From NCBI RefSeq assembly GCF_900107145.1, contig NZ_FNOW01000007.1, positions 32,360-96,359 on the forward strand: a DNA stretch of 64,000 nt, in the 5' to 3' direction. Source of the stretch: Allochromatium warmingii. Its GTDB lineage: Bacteria; Pseudomonadota; Gammaproteobacteria; Chromatiales; Chromatiaceae. The notes under the pieces were generated by a model. That model did no database searches. It saw only the letters and a program-made list of their open reading frames with translations, and had not been told where the DNA came from. Each line of letters opens with the position of its first letter. The first letter of the stretch is position 1. This document shows, piece after piece, positions 50,086 through 58,327 of this stretch. The position numbers and the translations under genes were made by a program.

Positions 50086-50574
50086 TTAACGCAGTTTAAC
50101 CCAGCGTTCCACCAGCGCCGCGACGGGTTCAATATCGCAGTTATCGGCCAGATCAGGCCGATATGCCGCTTCAATCAATACCCGCCCAACGCCGTCGCTG
50201 AATGCCCCAGCACCGCCGGTTGCATCCAAAAAAGCCAGCCACGCTTCACCCGTCAGGCCAGCGACCTGTGCGGCGGGATACTGTGCCAGCGCCAGCCGTC
50301 GCAACAGTCGCGAAATGGCTGCCAGATAACGCCGTCGGTCGCCACTGGCCTCTAGCTCGCGCTGCAACTGCGCCAGTTCACGCCGCGCCGCCCGTTGCAG
50401 CATGGTGCGGCGCGGCCAGTGTTGCCACTGCCATCCGCGAGATCGCGCCACGATCAGCGCAATCAGGATCAGCACTACCACTACCACCAGCCACCAGCCG
50501 AACGCCGGTGGCCACCAAGACACCGGATCGGGCAGATGCCAGTCGCGTAACTCGGCAAGCGCATCGGCGGTCAT
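50086..50574 (-). CDS. DUF4381 membrane protein of the MoxR cluster
   Basis: 162 residues from ATG 50574, overlapping the DUF58 stop (ATGA). An N-terminal LRDWHLPDPVSWWPPAFGWW, the family mark, then one transmembrane helix (about 25-45) and a cytosolic helical domain (LAQLQRELEASGDRR, YPAAQVAGLTGEAWLAFLD). Such proteins lie in moxR-DUF58-DUF4381-VWA operons thought to fold or insert metal in exported enzymes. The VWA genes expected next are absent. Confidence 0.88.
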   Translation of the reverse strand: MTADALAELRDWHLPDPVSWWPPAFGWWLVVVVVLILIALIVARSRGWQWQHWPRRTMLQRAARRELAQLQRELEASGDRRRYLAAISRLLRRLALAQYPAAQVAGLTGEAWLAFLDATGGAGAFSDGVGRVLIEAAYRPDLADNCDIEPVAALVERWVKLR

Positions 50575-51605
50575 CGTGTTGACCTCGCATTCAGCGCACC
50601 CCGCGCCCGTCGCCCACCCAACGCCTGCGCCAGTGTCGGGCCGACGGGATCGGCGGTCGTCAAGCGCACCCAATGTGCGCCGTGCAAGCGTGCCAGTCGT
50701 TCCAAATGCTCAAGCCGTTGCGCAAAGGCCGCCTGATAGCGCGAGCGGGCTTCAGCGGTAGTGAGATCCCAGATCCCGCGTCGCCCATCGCGCAGCACCG
50801 GATAGCGCCCGAGCGCGGGCGCCTGCGCTTCAAGCGGATCGTGAACCATGATGAACAGTACCTCATTCCCCGCCGCCAACCGCGCCAACCAAGCGTTATC
50901 GGCTTCAGTGACCGCAGCAAAATCACTGATTAACGCGATCAAACTCCCCGGCCGCACCCGTGTTGCCAACTGTGCGGCTAGGGTGGCGAGGCGGTGCCGA
51001 TCATCCGTCACGCTGGTTGCGCCGAGTGGCGTGGCCAGTCGTTCCAACAGCGGCAACAATCCGGCATGACGCGCTGCCGGCTGGCGCTCAAGCTGGCGCG
51101 ATTCATCAAAAATCAACCCGCCGACACGATCCCCGCGATCCACTGCCGCCCAGCCGAGCAATGCCGCCACCTGCGCGGCGATCACTGATTTAAACGCGAC
51201 CCGCGTACCAAAACGCATCGACGGCCCCTGATCGACCAGCAACCAGACTGGGCGCTCACGTTCTTCGCGAAATAATTTGACATGCGGGGTGCCAGCACGC
51301 GCCGTCACGCGCCAATCCATGTTACGTGGATCATCGCCCGGCAGATACACCCGCGATTCATCGAACTCCATGCCGCGCCCGCGCAAGCGCGATAGATGCC
51401 CGCCACTGCGCGTGGCCAGCACCCGCCCACGCGGTGCTAGATCGAGCCGCTGTGCTTGAGCGCGGAGCGTAATGAGTTGGTGCAACTCGGCGCGAACGCC
51501 GCTTGCTTGCGCACTGGATTGCGGATCAATTTGCGCAGTGTGCGCGGTATTTGCGGTGAACGGATGCGCTTGAAACATCGGCGGCGGCTCAGGGGGCCGG
51601 AACAT
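50571..51605 (-). CDS. DUF58 protein of the MoxR cluster
   Basis: 344 residues. DUF58 signature GRGMEFDESRVYLPGDDPRNMDWRVTAR cut by its two invariant parts, VYLPGDDPRNMDW and HVKLFREERERPVW, followed by a VWA-like fold (LLVDQGPSMRFG). It overlaps the moxR stop by 17 bases; an alternative ATG lies nine codons inside (51578). Works with the MoxR ATPase in an unknown exported-protein maturation process. Confidence 0.9.
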   Translation of the reverse strand: MFRPPEPPPMFQAHPFTANTAHTAQIDPQSSAQASGVRAELHQLITLRAQAQRLDLAPRGRVLATRSGGHLSRLRGRGMEFDESRVYLPGDDPRNMDWRVTARAGTPHVKLFREERERPVWLLVDQGPSMRFGTRVAFKSVIAAQVAALLGWAAVDRGDRVGGLIFDESRQLERQPAARHAGLLPLLERLATPLGATSVTDDRHRLATLAAQLATRVRPGSLIALISDFAAVTEADNAWLARLAAGNEVLFIMVHDPLEAQAPALGRYPVLRDGRRGIWDLTTAEARSRYQAAFAQRLEHLERLARLHGAHWVRLTTADPVGPTLAQALGGRRARGALNARSTR

Positions 51606-52614
51606 GGGCTAACAGTGCCGCGATGAAATCATCAGCACTCCGTCCGGCGGCTTCAGCTTCGTAGGTCAATAACACGCGATGTCGCAATACATCCCCCGCC
51701 AGTGCTTGCAGATCTTCGGGCGAGACAAAATCCCGTCCCGCTAACCATGCTCGCGCCCGCGCACTGCGGTCGAGCGCGATGGTCGCACGCGGACTGGCCC
51801 CAAAGCGCAACCAGCCCTCTAGTTCACGCGCATAGGCACCAGCGCGGCGCGTGGCCAGAATCAGATGCACTAAATAATCCTCGACTTCTGGGGCCATATA
51901 CAGATCGAGAATGGCGCGGCGTGCTGCGAACACTTCGGTTTGTGTCAAGATCACGCTCGGCTCCGTATCCGGCGTGTGTCGCGCTTGCTCGCGGTTGAGG
52001 CGCAAAATCGCACGTTCGGTCTCCAGATCGGGATAATCGACGCGCACATGCAGCAAAAAGCGGTCGAGCTGCGCTTCGGGCAGCGGATAGGTGCCCTCTT
52101 GCTCAATCGGATTTTGCGTCGCCATGACCAAAAACAGGTCTGGCAGCGGGTAAGTCTCACGCCCGACTGTGACTTGACGCTCGCCCATCGCTTCGAGCAA
52201 TGCGGATTGGACTTTTGCCGGAGCGCGATTGACCTCATCGGCCAACAGCAGATTGTGGAAAATCGGGCCGCGATCAAAGCGAAAACTGCCATCATGCGGA
52301 CGATAAATCTCGGTGCCAGTCAGATCGGCGGGCAGCAGATCGGGCGTAAACTGCACGCGATGAAAATCACCTTCCAGCCCAGCGGCCAGATGCTTAACCG
52401 CTGTGGTTTTCGCCAAGCCCGGCGCACCCTCGACCAGCAAATGCCCATCGGCCAGCAGCGCAATCAGCAGCCGCTCGACCAGCGTGCGCTGCCCCAAAAT
52501 GCGGCGGGCGATTTGATCGCGCAGTGCCGCAAAGCGGTGCGCCAGTTGCGCGGTACCCGCAACCGCTGACGGAGCGGGCGAATGTTGATGGATCGATGGC
52601 TGATGCAGTTCCAA
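51589..52614 (-). CDS. MoxR-family AAA+ ATPase
   Basis: 341 residues. Walker A GAPGLAKTT, Walker B LLADEVNRAP, sensor 1 MATQNPIEQEGTYPLPEAQ and the arginine-finger region LDRFLLHV are all present. MoxR ATPases act as chaperones, usually with VWA-domain partners that are missing here. Start of a minus-strand three-gene operon; its 5' end is separated by 117 bases from the sulfur globule gene, which is divergent. Confidence 0.93.
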   Translation of the reverse strand: MELHQPSIHQHSPAPSAVAGTAQLAHRFAALRDQIARRILGQRTLVERLLIALLADGHLLVEGAPGLAKTTAVKHLAAGLEGDFHRVQFTPDLLPADLTGTEIYRPHDGSFRFDRGPIFHNLLLADEVNRAPAKVQSALLEAMGERQVTVGRETYPLPDLFLVMATQNPIEQEGTYPLPEAQLDRFLLHVRVDYPDLETERAILRLNREQARHTPDTEPSVILTQTEVFAARRAILDLYMAPEVEDYLVHLILATRRAGAYARELEGWLRFGASPRATIALDRSARARAWLAGRDFVSPEDLQALAGDVLRHRVLLTYEAEAAGRSADDFIAALLAHVPAP

Positions 52615-52661
52615 AACAACTCTCCGTTTTTAGCCTAACTGTAAGATTCGCATGTCGTCCA

Positions 52662-52690
52662 TTGCCGAGCGGCAATCGCGCCCCTATACT
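52662..52690 (+). promoter_or_regulatory. Sigma70-type promoter of the sulfur globule gene
   Basis: -35 TTGCCG at 52662-52667, 17-base spacer, -10 TATACT at 52685-52690; the start codon is 42 bases downstream of the -10 hexamer. Confidence 0.6.
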
Positions 52691-52731
52691 GAAACCGCCA
52701 TTCCGGCACCACTAATCGAGGACACGACACA

Positions 52732-53151
52732 ATGATTCAATCCAACCGGATTACCGCTTGCGCACTCGCCGCACTGTTCGCTGGTGCCTCCTTCTCCGCA
52801 AGCGCGTGGTGGGGCGGCCCAGGTTACGGCAACGGCGGCAACGGCCTCTGGGACAACATGGGTGACATGTTCGGTGATGGCTATGGCGACTTCAACATGA
52901 ACATGGGCGGCGGCGGTCGCGGCTATGGGCGTGGATATGGTCGCGGCAATGGCTACGGTTACGGCTATGATGCCCCCTATGGCTATGGCGCTCCCTATGG
53001 TTATGGTGCCCCCTACGGCTATGGCGCACCTTACGGCGCCGCGCCCTATGGCGGCGGTTATGGCGCACCCTATGGTGTGATGCCGCCGCAGATGATGCCC
53101 CAGCAGATGCCGGCCGCTCCGGTTCAGCAGCAGGCCGCTCCGAACCGTTAA
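52732..53151 (+). CDS. Sulfur globule protein (Sgp family)
   Basis: 139 residues with a signal peptide cleaved after SASA. The mature protein is low-complexity: Trp/Gly N-terminus ([11 protein letters not shown]), [20 protein letters not shown], then repeats of GYGAPY (residues about 80-110), and a Met/Pro/Gln/Ala tail. This is the make-up of the CV1-CV3 (SgpA-C) proteins that coat periplasmic sulfur globules in Chromatiaceae. Gene is monocistronic, with its own promoter and terminator. The GYGAPY array is repetitive at DNA level too. Which Sgp (A, B or C) I cannot tell. Confidence 0.88.
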   Translation: MIQSNRITACALAALFAGASFSASAWWGGPGYGNGGNGLWDNMGDMFGDGYGDFNMNMGGGGRGYGRGYGRGNGYGYGYDAPYGYGAPYGYGAPYGYGAPYGAAPYGGGYGAPYGVMPPQMMPQQMPAAPVQQQAAPNR

Positions 53152-53197
53152 GCAGCAGTTGCTTTAAAAACGTAGCGGCACGTTTGCGCTACGGCAC

Positions 53198-53234
53198 AAA
53201 AACGCCCCGTGCTTATTTGAGCCGGGGCGTTTTT
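53198..53234 (+). terminator. Rho-independent terminator of the sulfur globule gene
   Basis: Arms AAAAACGCCCCG and CGGGGCGTTTTT with a 13-base loop, 46 bases after the stop. Confidence 0.93.
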
Positions 53235-53244
53235 ATTAGCAATC

Positions 53245-53268
53245 AGCTTTCAGCGGCCAGCTTTCAGC
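53245..53268. repeat. AGCTTTCAGC direct repeat
   Basis: Two copies of AGCTTTCAGC separated by GGCC. Related stretches occur at about 9143, 30970 (reverse), 36680 (reverse) and 39071, all between or at the ends of genes. Confidence 0.55.
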
Positions 53269-53338
53269 AGTTTTTCAGATAAAACCCAATAAACAGCATT
53301 AACCGGCTTGAATAGATTAGACAGATTAAATTCAAAAC

Positions 53339-53372
53339 CCTGTCAATCCTGAATCATCCTGTTAATCCTGTC
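53339..53372. repeat. AATCCTG-type dispersed repeat
   Basis: CCTGTCAATCCTG...CCTGTTAATCCTGTC, tandem variants of the AATCCTGT unit, a short intergenic repeat met in many proteobacterial genomes. Lies 17 bases from the ssb stop. Confidence 0.5.
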
Positions 53373-53388
53373 TAATAAACAAACCGGC

Positions 53389-53898
53389 TTAAAACGGAAT
53401 ATCATCATCAAAATCAGCCGCACCGCTGAAATGATGACTTCCGCTCTCCGGTGCAGTTGAACGCGGCGCTTCAGACGCTGCCGGACGATTCGCACCCGCA
53501 TTCTGACTCCGCCCCACTGGTGCCGCATCATCTGGATATGGCACCGCAGACGGCCCGCCCTGGCGACTATCAAGCATTTGCATGTTATCTACGATGATTT
53601 CAGTGGTATAGCGATCTTGCCCATCCTGAGTCTGCCACTTCTTCGTGCGTAGCTTACCCTCAACGTATACCTTAGACCCCTTGCGTAGATACTGCTTGAC
53701 GATCTCAGCAAGTTTGCCAAAGAAAACCGTGCGATGCCACTCAGTTCGTTCTTGCATTTCGCCGGTATTGCGATCCTTCCAAGCTTCGCTAGTCGCTAAA
53801 CTGACCGTAGCGACTGCATCACCGCTCGGCATATAGCGAACATCAGGATCAGCGCCAAGATTACCAATCAAAATAACTTTATTCACACCACGCGACAT
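53389..53898 (-). CDS. ssb: Single-stranded DNA-binding protein
   Basis: 169 residues from ATG 53898 ([15 protein letters not shown]). An OB-fold (1-110) with the [19 protein letters not shown] and [12 protein letters not shown] blocks, a flexible Ala/Ser/Pro-rich linker, and the acidic protein-interaction tip DFDDDIPF. It coats single-stranded DNA in replication and repair. The frame is open from 53928, but ATG 53898 follows a GGAG and is the family start. Confidence 0.97.
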   Translation of the reverse strand: MSRGVNKVILIGNLGADPDVRYMPSGDAVATVSLATSEAWKDRNTGEMQERTEWHRTVFFGKLAEIVKQYLRKGSKVYVEGKLRTKKWQTQDGQDRYTTEIIVDNMQMLDSRQGGPSAVPYPDDAAPVGRSQNAGANRPAASEAPRSTAPESGSHHFSGAADFDDDIPF

Positions 53899-53928
53899 CG
53901 TATTTTCTCCTATTTGCACGAATGACAA

Positions 53929-54291
53929 TTAGGCGTCAAGTGTTTTGCGCACATGACCAGCCTGTTTGAGTTCATCGAGATAAGCGTTCCAACGCGCCTC
54001 ATATTCGTTGCCAAGACGATAGAGATACTCCCAAGAATAAATGCCGGTATTGTGTTCATCATCAAAATGCAAACACACTGCATAATGACCAATCGGCTCG
54101 ATTTTATCAATGCCGACCTGTTCTTTACCGACCTGAAGCACGCGCTCATCTGGGCTATGACCTTGCACATCCGCCGAGGGCGAATACACGCGCAAATATT
54201 CACAGGGTAATTTGAAGCGCGTGCCATCCTCGTAAGCGATTTCAAGCACGCGGGAATGACGATGCAAACTTAACTCGATAGGGATGGGCAT
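53929..54291 (-). CDS. DUF971 protein
   Basis: 120 residues. GBBH-like N-terminal domain: LSLHRHSRVLEIAYEDGTRFKLPCEYLRVYSP cut by its invariants EIAYEDG and CEYLRVYSPSA, then VGIDKIEPIGHYAVCLHFDDEHNTGIYSWEYL, where HFDDEHNTGIYSW is the strongest block. Such proteins accompany hslVU in many proteobacteria and may bind iron-sulfur or heme-like cofactors; role unknown. Located 18 bases downstream of hslU on the same strand. Confidence 0.9.
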   Translation of the reverse strand: MPIPIELSLHRHSRVLEIAYEDGTRFKLPCEYLRVYSPSADVQGHSPDERVLQVGKEQVGIDKIEPIGHYAVCLHFDDEHNTGIYSWEYLYRLGNEYEARWNAYLDELKQAGHVRKTLDA

Positions 54292-54309
54292 GATGGTTAA
54301 ATCCGTTGT

Positions 54310-55638
54310 TTACAGAATATAGCGCGACAGGTCTTCATCCGCCGCTAAATCAGCCATGTTGTGCTCAACATAGGCGGCATTGATGGTCACGGTCACACGG
54401 TCGAGTTCTGAAGCATTGAACGACACATCTTCGAGCAGCCGTTCCATGACGGTATGCAAGCGCCGTGCGCCGATGTTTTCGGTTTTTTCATTCACCTGCC
54501 AAGCAATTTCAGCGATGCGCTGAATACCATCATCGGTAAATTCTACCGTCACGCCTTCAGTTGCCAGCAGTGCTTGATATTGATCGGTAAGTGAAGCATC
54601 CGGTTCGGTGAGAATGCGCACAAAATCATCAGTGGTTAAAGCTTTCAGTTCGACGCGAATCGGCAAGCGACCCTGTAATTCGGGAATTAAATCCGAGGGT
54701 TTGGATAAATGAAATGCGCCCGAAGCAATAAACAAAATATGATCGGTGCGCACTGCGCCATGTTTGGTTGAAACCGTACAGCCTTCAACTAATGGTAATA
54801 GATCGCGCTGCACGCCTTCGCGTGAAACATCAACACCGGTGGTGCCTTCACGCTTGGCGACTTTATCAATTTCGTCGATAAAGACAATGCCGTTTTGTTC
54901 GACATTTTCCAGAGCGCGTAATTTTAGCTCTTCATCATTCACGCGCTTGGCAGCTTCTTCATCATTTAAAACTTTTCGCGCATCGCGGATGCGTAATTTG
55001 CGCCGTTTAGTGCGGCTTTGGCCGAGATTCTGAAACAGGCTTTGCAGTTGGCTCGACATATCTTCCATGCCAGGCGGAGCCATGATTTCAACGCCAAGCG
55101 GCGCAGCAGAAACTTGAATTTCAATTTCGCGCTCGTCGAGTTCACCGGCGCGTAATTTACTGCGCAATTTTTCGCGGGTTGCTGAACTGACGGTTGAGCG
55201 GCTGTCTTCTTCAAAATCGGACGGCGGCGGTAATAAAACGTCGAGAATCCGTTCTTCGGCAGCCGCTTCAGCAAGATCGGCGAGTTTCGCCATTTCTTGC
55301 TCGCGGGCCATTTTGACGCCCATGTCGGCTAAATCACGAATAATTGAATCCACTTCGCGCCCAACATAGCCGACTTCGGTAAATTTCGTTGCTTCAACTT
55401 TAATAAAGGGCGCATTGGCTAATTTAGCCAAGCGCCGGGCAATTTCGGTTTTACCGACTCCGGTGGGGCCGATCATTAAGATATTTTTCGGCGTGATTTC
55501 TGAGCGCAATGGCTCATCAATTTGACTGCGCCGCCAGCGATTGCGCAGGGCAATTGCAACGGCACGTTTGGCGTCATGTTGGCCGACGATATGTTTATCC
55601 AGTTCGGCGACAATACGTTGGGGGGTGATTTCAGACAT
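54310..55638 (-). CDS. hslU: ATPase subunit HslU of the HslVU protease
   Basis: 442 residues. Clp/Hsp100 ATPase: Walker [10 protein letters not shown], Walker [10 protein letters not shown], an inserted I domain (about 110-240) and the C-terminal AAA lid ending DLSRYIL, which docks into HslV. It unfolds substrates such as SulA for HslV. Follows hslV by 65 bases. Confidence 0.97.
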   Translation of the reverse strand: MSEITPQRIVAELDKHIVGQHDAKRAVAIALRNRWRRSQIDEPLRSEITPKNILMIGPTGVGKTEIARRLAKLANAPFIKVEATKFTEVGYVGREVDSIIRDLADMGVKMAREQEMAKLADLAEAAAEERILDVLLPPPSDFEEDSRSTVSSATREKLRSKLRAGELDEREIEIQVSAAPLGVEIMAPPGMEDMSSQLQSLFQNLGQSRTKRRKLRIRDARKVLNDEEAAKRVNDEELKLRALENVEQNGIVFIDEIDKVAKREGTTGVDVSREGVQRDLLPLVEGCTVSTKHGAVRTDHILFIASGAFHLSKPSDLIPELQGRLPIRVELKALTTDDFVRILTEPDASLTDQYQALLATEGVTVEFTDDGIQRIAEIAWQVNEKTENIGARRLHTVMERLLEDVSFNASELDRVTVTINAAYVEHNMADLAADEDLSRYIL

Positions 55639-55703
55639 GGTGTAATAAATGTAAGCGTCGCATCAGAGGGAAGGCAGGTGGCGTTTATTCAACGTGCAAG
55701 CAA

Positions 55704-56252
55704 TTAGCAATCTGGCGTATCCAACGCCTCAATCACTAAATTATGATTGGTATAGACGCAAATATCTGCCGCAATATGCAGACTTTTCTCGACAATTGCG
55801 CGTGCTGATAATTCAGTATTGTCAAACAGCGCCCGCGCTGCTGAGAGCGCAAAAGAACCACCCGACCCAATCGCCATAATGTCCTGTTCTGGCTCGATCA
55901 CGTCGCCATTGCCCGACAAAATCAGCGAAGTCGTCGCATCAGCGATACACAACAGGGCTTCAAGCCGCCGTAATGTCCGATCCGTGCGCCAATCTTTTGC
56001 CATTTCCACCGCCGAGCGCGTCAGATGACCCTGATGCTTTTCGAGCTTGCCTTCAAACCGCTCAAACAGGGTGAAAGCGTCGGCTGTCGCGCCAGCAAAA
56101 CCGGCTAACACCCGACCTTTGTAGAGCCGCCGCACCTTGCGGGCATTACCTTTCATCACCGTCGAGCCGAGCGAAACCTGGCCATCGCCGCCGATCACGA
56201 CGGTCGCACCGCGCCGCACCGAAAGGATTGTCGTACCGCGAAAATTATCCAT
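55704..56252 (-). CDS. hslV: Peptidase subunit HslV
   Basis: 182 residues from ATG 56252. Proteasome-like threonine protease; the nucleophile is the Thr after the short propeptide MDNFRG (TTILSVRRG). GDGQVSLG and [14 protein letters not shown] are family blocks. It forms a double hexamer with HslU. The frame is open to 56354, but these extra residues are not homologous. Confidence 0.96.
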   Translation of the reverse strand: MDNFRGTTILSVRRGATVVIGGDGQVSLGSTVMKGNARKVRRLYKGRVLAGFAGATADAFTLFERFEGKLEKHQGHLTRSAVEMAKDWRTDRTLRRLEALLCIADATTSLILSGNGDVIEPEQDIMAIGSGGSFALSAARALFDNTELSARAIVEKSLHIAADICVYTNHNLVIEALDTPDC

Positions 56253-56343
56253 TGAACTTGAATTGTTGCGCGATCTGTCGCGTGTGTGTGAACAAGCGAT
56301 CATCTTAATCGAAAGCGCGGCAATCCCGAAGTCCTCACGCCTG

Positions 56344-56763
56344 TTAGGACGCACGCTGATAATCAGCGCGTGAACCAGTCAGATCCCAAGCGAACGTACA
56401 ATCCAGATGCGACAGCACCGCAATCAGCCCACTTTCGCCGTCCTCAATCATCACCGCCATCGGTGCGCGTTGTCCGAATTGTTTATGCGCACGCCGCACC
56501 CAGAGTTTGCGCATCTCAGGATTGCGCGGGAAATAGGTGTGCAGCGCCTGCTCGATGCGCTCCAAATAGGCGATACGGCGATTGATGACCGGATCATCTG
56601 GGAACACATCTTGATCGCGGAAGCGCCCGAGATGACGCGCCTTGATCGTGTTCGGCAGTTGCAGCAGGTCGATCATATCGCGTGCGGTCGCGCCCCAATC
56701 TTCGAGTAGCTGCATAGTGCGCCGCGTCAACAGCAATCGTTCATCGCGTGTGAGGTGGGTCAT
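56344..56763 (-). CDS. MbcA/ParS/Xre-type antitoxin-like protein, without toxin
   Basis: 139 residues from ATG 56763. The DUF2384 toxin-binding domain forms most of the protein: [48 protein letters not shown] (split here by its typical RR-x-AY/LERI and WVRRA). Partners are normally RES-domain toxins that degrade NAD; none is adjacent, so this is an orphan antitoxin or a free regulator. Ends 91 bases upstream of hslV. Confidence 0.78.
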   Translation of the reverse strand: MTHLTRDERLLLTRRTMQLLEDWGATARDMIDLLQLPNTIKARHLGRFRDQDVFPDDPVINRRIAYLERIEQALHTYFPRNPEMRKLWVRRAHKQFGQRAPMAVMIEDGESGLIAVLSHLDCTFAWDLTGSRADYQRAS

Positions 56764-56842
56764 AGGTCGGTTCTCGCGCCAGTGGAATCGCCGCTGATGT
56801 GCGGTGTGAGTAGGTAGGGAGCGAGATGGCGGCAAGCTGCCG

Positions 56843-56875
56843 AAAAAAAACCCGCGACAGAGCACGGGTTTTTTT
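56843..56875. terminator. Bidirectional-looking terminator hairpin
   Basis: A-rich/T-rich ends around AACCCG and CGGGTT: AAAAAACCCG ... CGGGTTTTTT with a 10-13-base loop. It lies between the orphan antitoxin and the 74-residue gene and serves the latter on the minus strand. Confidence 0.8.
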
Positions 56876-56926
56876 GAGCAACCTCCGAGCGCGTCACCGT
56901 GAGCCGGTGCGCTGAAGGTTACAGCA

Positions 56927-57151
56927 TCAATTGCGCGATGAACCGACGATCTCGTGCGCTAAGTCCACAACTCGATTGGCCATGTCCATGTATTCTTGGC
57001 GATAATTCGCCAACAGCCCGTCTTCAGAAGCCCAGTAATCCTTACCGGAGACGCCGTTCTGATGTTCATGCTCGATGAACTGCTTTTGCATCTCCAGCAT
57101 CTTGTTAATCAATTCTTGCTTTTCGGTTTTTAGCGCGGCGATGTCGGTCAT
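56927..57151 (-). CDS. Small helical protein of unknown function
   Basis: 74 residues, almost all helix: MTDIAALKTEKQELINKMLE, EHEHQNGVSGKDYWASEDGLLA and RQEYMDMANRVVDLAHEIVG. No signal peptide or membrane helix. The layout with an internal KDYW turn looks conserved and the gene has its own terminator, so it is probably real and well expressed. I cannot name the family. Confidence 0.75.
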   Translation of the reverse strand: MTDIAALKTEKQELINKMLEMQKQFIEHEHQNGVSGKDYWASEDGLLANYRQEYMDMANRVVDLAHEIVGSSRN

Positions 57152-57256
57152 GAAACGTGTCCCCCAATCTGGGATTGGCTGTGAAGCCTTGTGGTTACAA
57201 GCGATGAGAATGCACTAATATAGCACGCGACTTACAAAAGATTAAACCACTGCGCC

Positions 57257-57748
57257 ATGTTCGACATCATCCTCTACGAGCCAGAAATCCCGCCCAATAC
57301 CGGCAATGTGATGCGCCTGACGGCCAATTTGGGGGCGCGTTTGCACCTGATTGAACCGCTGGGATTTACGCTGGAGGATCGGCAACTGCGGCGGGCGGGG
57401 CTGGATTATCGAGAATGGGCTGAGGTGCGCGTGCATTCCTCGCTGGCGACCTGTCTTGCTGCACTAGAGCCGCCGCGTGTGCTGGCGGTGAGCACCCGTG
57501 GGCGCGTGCCCTATGCGGCAGTAGCATTTCAACCGCATGATGCGTTTTTGTTCGGCCCCGAAACACGCGGTTTGCCCGATGCGGCGTTCGCGTCGATCCC
57601 CGAAGCGCAGCGGCTGCGCATCCCGATGTATCCGGGCAATCGCAGTCTGAATCTGTCCAATGCCGTCGCGGTCGTGTTGTATGAAGCGTGGCGACAGCAG
57701 GGATTTAGCGGGGCGGCTGAGGTTGCGAAACAGTTAGCCATAAACTAA
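57257..57748 (+). CDS. trmL: tRNA (cytidine34-2'-O)-methyltransferase
   Basis: 163 residues. SPOUT-class methyltransferase with knotted C-terminus: MFDIILYEPEIPPNTGNVMRL, AFLFGPETRGLP, and IPMYPGNRSLNLSNAVAVVLYEA are the three diagnostic blocks. It methylates the wobble base of tRNA-Leu. The IS607 element begins within a few bases of its stop. Confidence 0.96.
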   Translation: MFDIILYEPEIPPNTGNVMRLTANLGARLHLIEPLGFTLEDRQLRRAGLDYREWAEVRVHSSLATCLAALEPPRVLAVSTRGRVPYAAVAFQPHDAFLFGPETRGLPDAAFASIPEAQRLRIPMYPGNRSLNLSNAVAVVLYEAWRQQGFSGAAEVAKQLAIN

Positions 57749-57781
57749 CATAAACTTACTTTTAATTACTTTTAATAACAC

Positions 57782-58327
57782 ATGGCCTACGTCCCCTTAC
57801 GCAAGGCTGTGGCCGAACTCGGGCTGCACCCCAACACGCTACGCCGCTATGCTGATCAAGGACGCATCCCAACAATCCGCAACCCCGCCGGGCAGCGATT
57901 GTTTGACGTTGACGCCTATCTGCGCCGCGCTGTTGGAGCTTGCACCGTCGTCTACGCCCGCGTCAGTCGCGCCAAGCACCGCGATGATCTGGCCCGACAA
58001 GTCGAGCGGTTGCGGCGCGTCTACCCCGACGCGGAAGTCATCCAAGACATCGGCAGCGGACTCAACTTCAAACGCCAAGGACTGCGCACCCTACTGGAAC
58101 GCCTCCTGCGCGGAGACAAGCTCAGGGTTGTGGTTGCCCACCGTGACCGACTCGCCCGTTTCGGTTTCGACCTCATCGCCTTCCTCGTCGAACACAACGG
58201 CGGCGAGATCGTGGTTCTCGATCAGCCAGTGGATCCATCCCGAGAAGCCGAACGCACCGCCGATCTACTCGCCATCCTCCATCAGTTCGCGGGTGGACTG
58301 CCCGGTCGGCGCAGTCATCAAAGCTAA
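57782..58327 (+). CDS. tnpA: IS607-family serine recombinase TnpA
   Basis: 181 residues. An N-terminal MerR-like HTH (LRKAVAELGLHPNTLRRYADQGRIP), then the serine-resolvase domain: catalytic Ser in VVYARVSRAKHRDDLARQ, SGLNFKRQGL, VVVAHRDRLARFGFDL and EIVVLD. It moves the element through a circular intermediate. The start GC context follows ACAC immediately. tnpB overlaps the last 35 bases. The C-terminus (GLPGRRSHQS) looks intact. Confidence 0.93.
   Translation: MAYVPLRKAVAELGLHPNTLRRYADQGRIPTIRNPAGQRLFDVDAYLRRAVGACTVVYARVSRAKHRDDLARQVERLRRVYPDAEVIQDIGSGLNFKRQGLRTLLERLLRGDKLRVVVAHRDRLARFGFDLIAFLVEHNGGEIVVLDQPVDPSREAERTADLLAILHQFAGGLPGRRSHQS

Noticed and set aside
51940..52569. Plus-strand frame of 209 codons antisense to moxR
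   Set aside because: Shadow frame; no ribosome-binding site and no domain.
52969..53050. GYGAPY DNA repeats taken as CRISPR or satellite
   Set aside because: They are in frame in a sulfur globule protein gene.
57849..58292. N-terminal extension of tnpB
   Set aside because: This part lies in another frame of tnpA and reads as Ser/Pro-rich noise; TnpB homology begins at about residue 150 of that frame.
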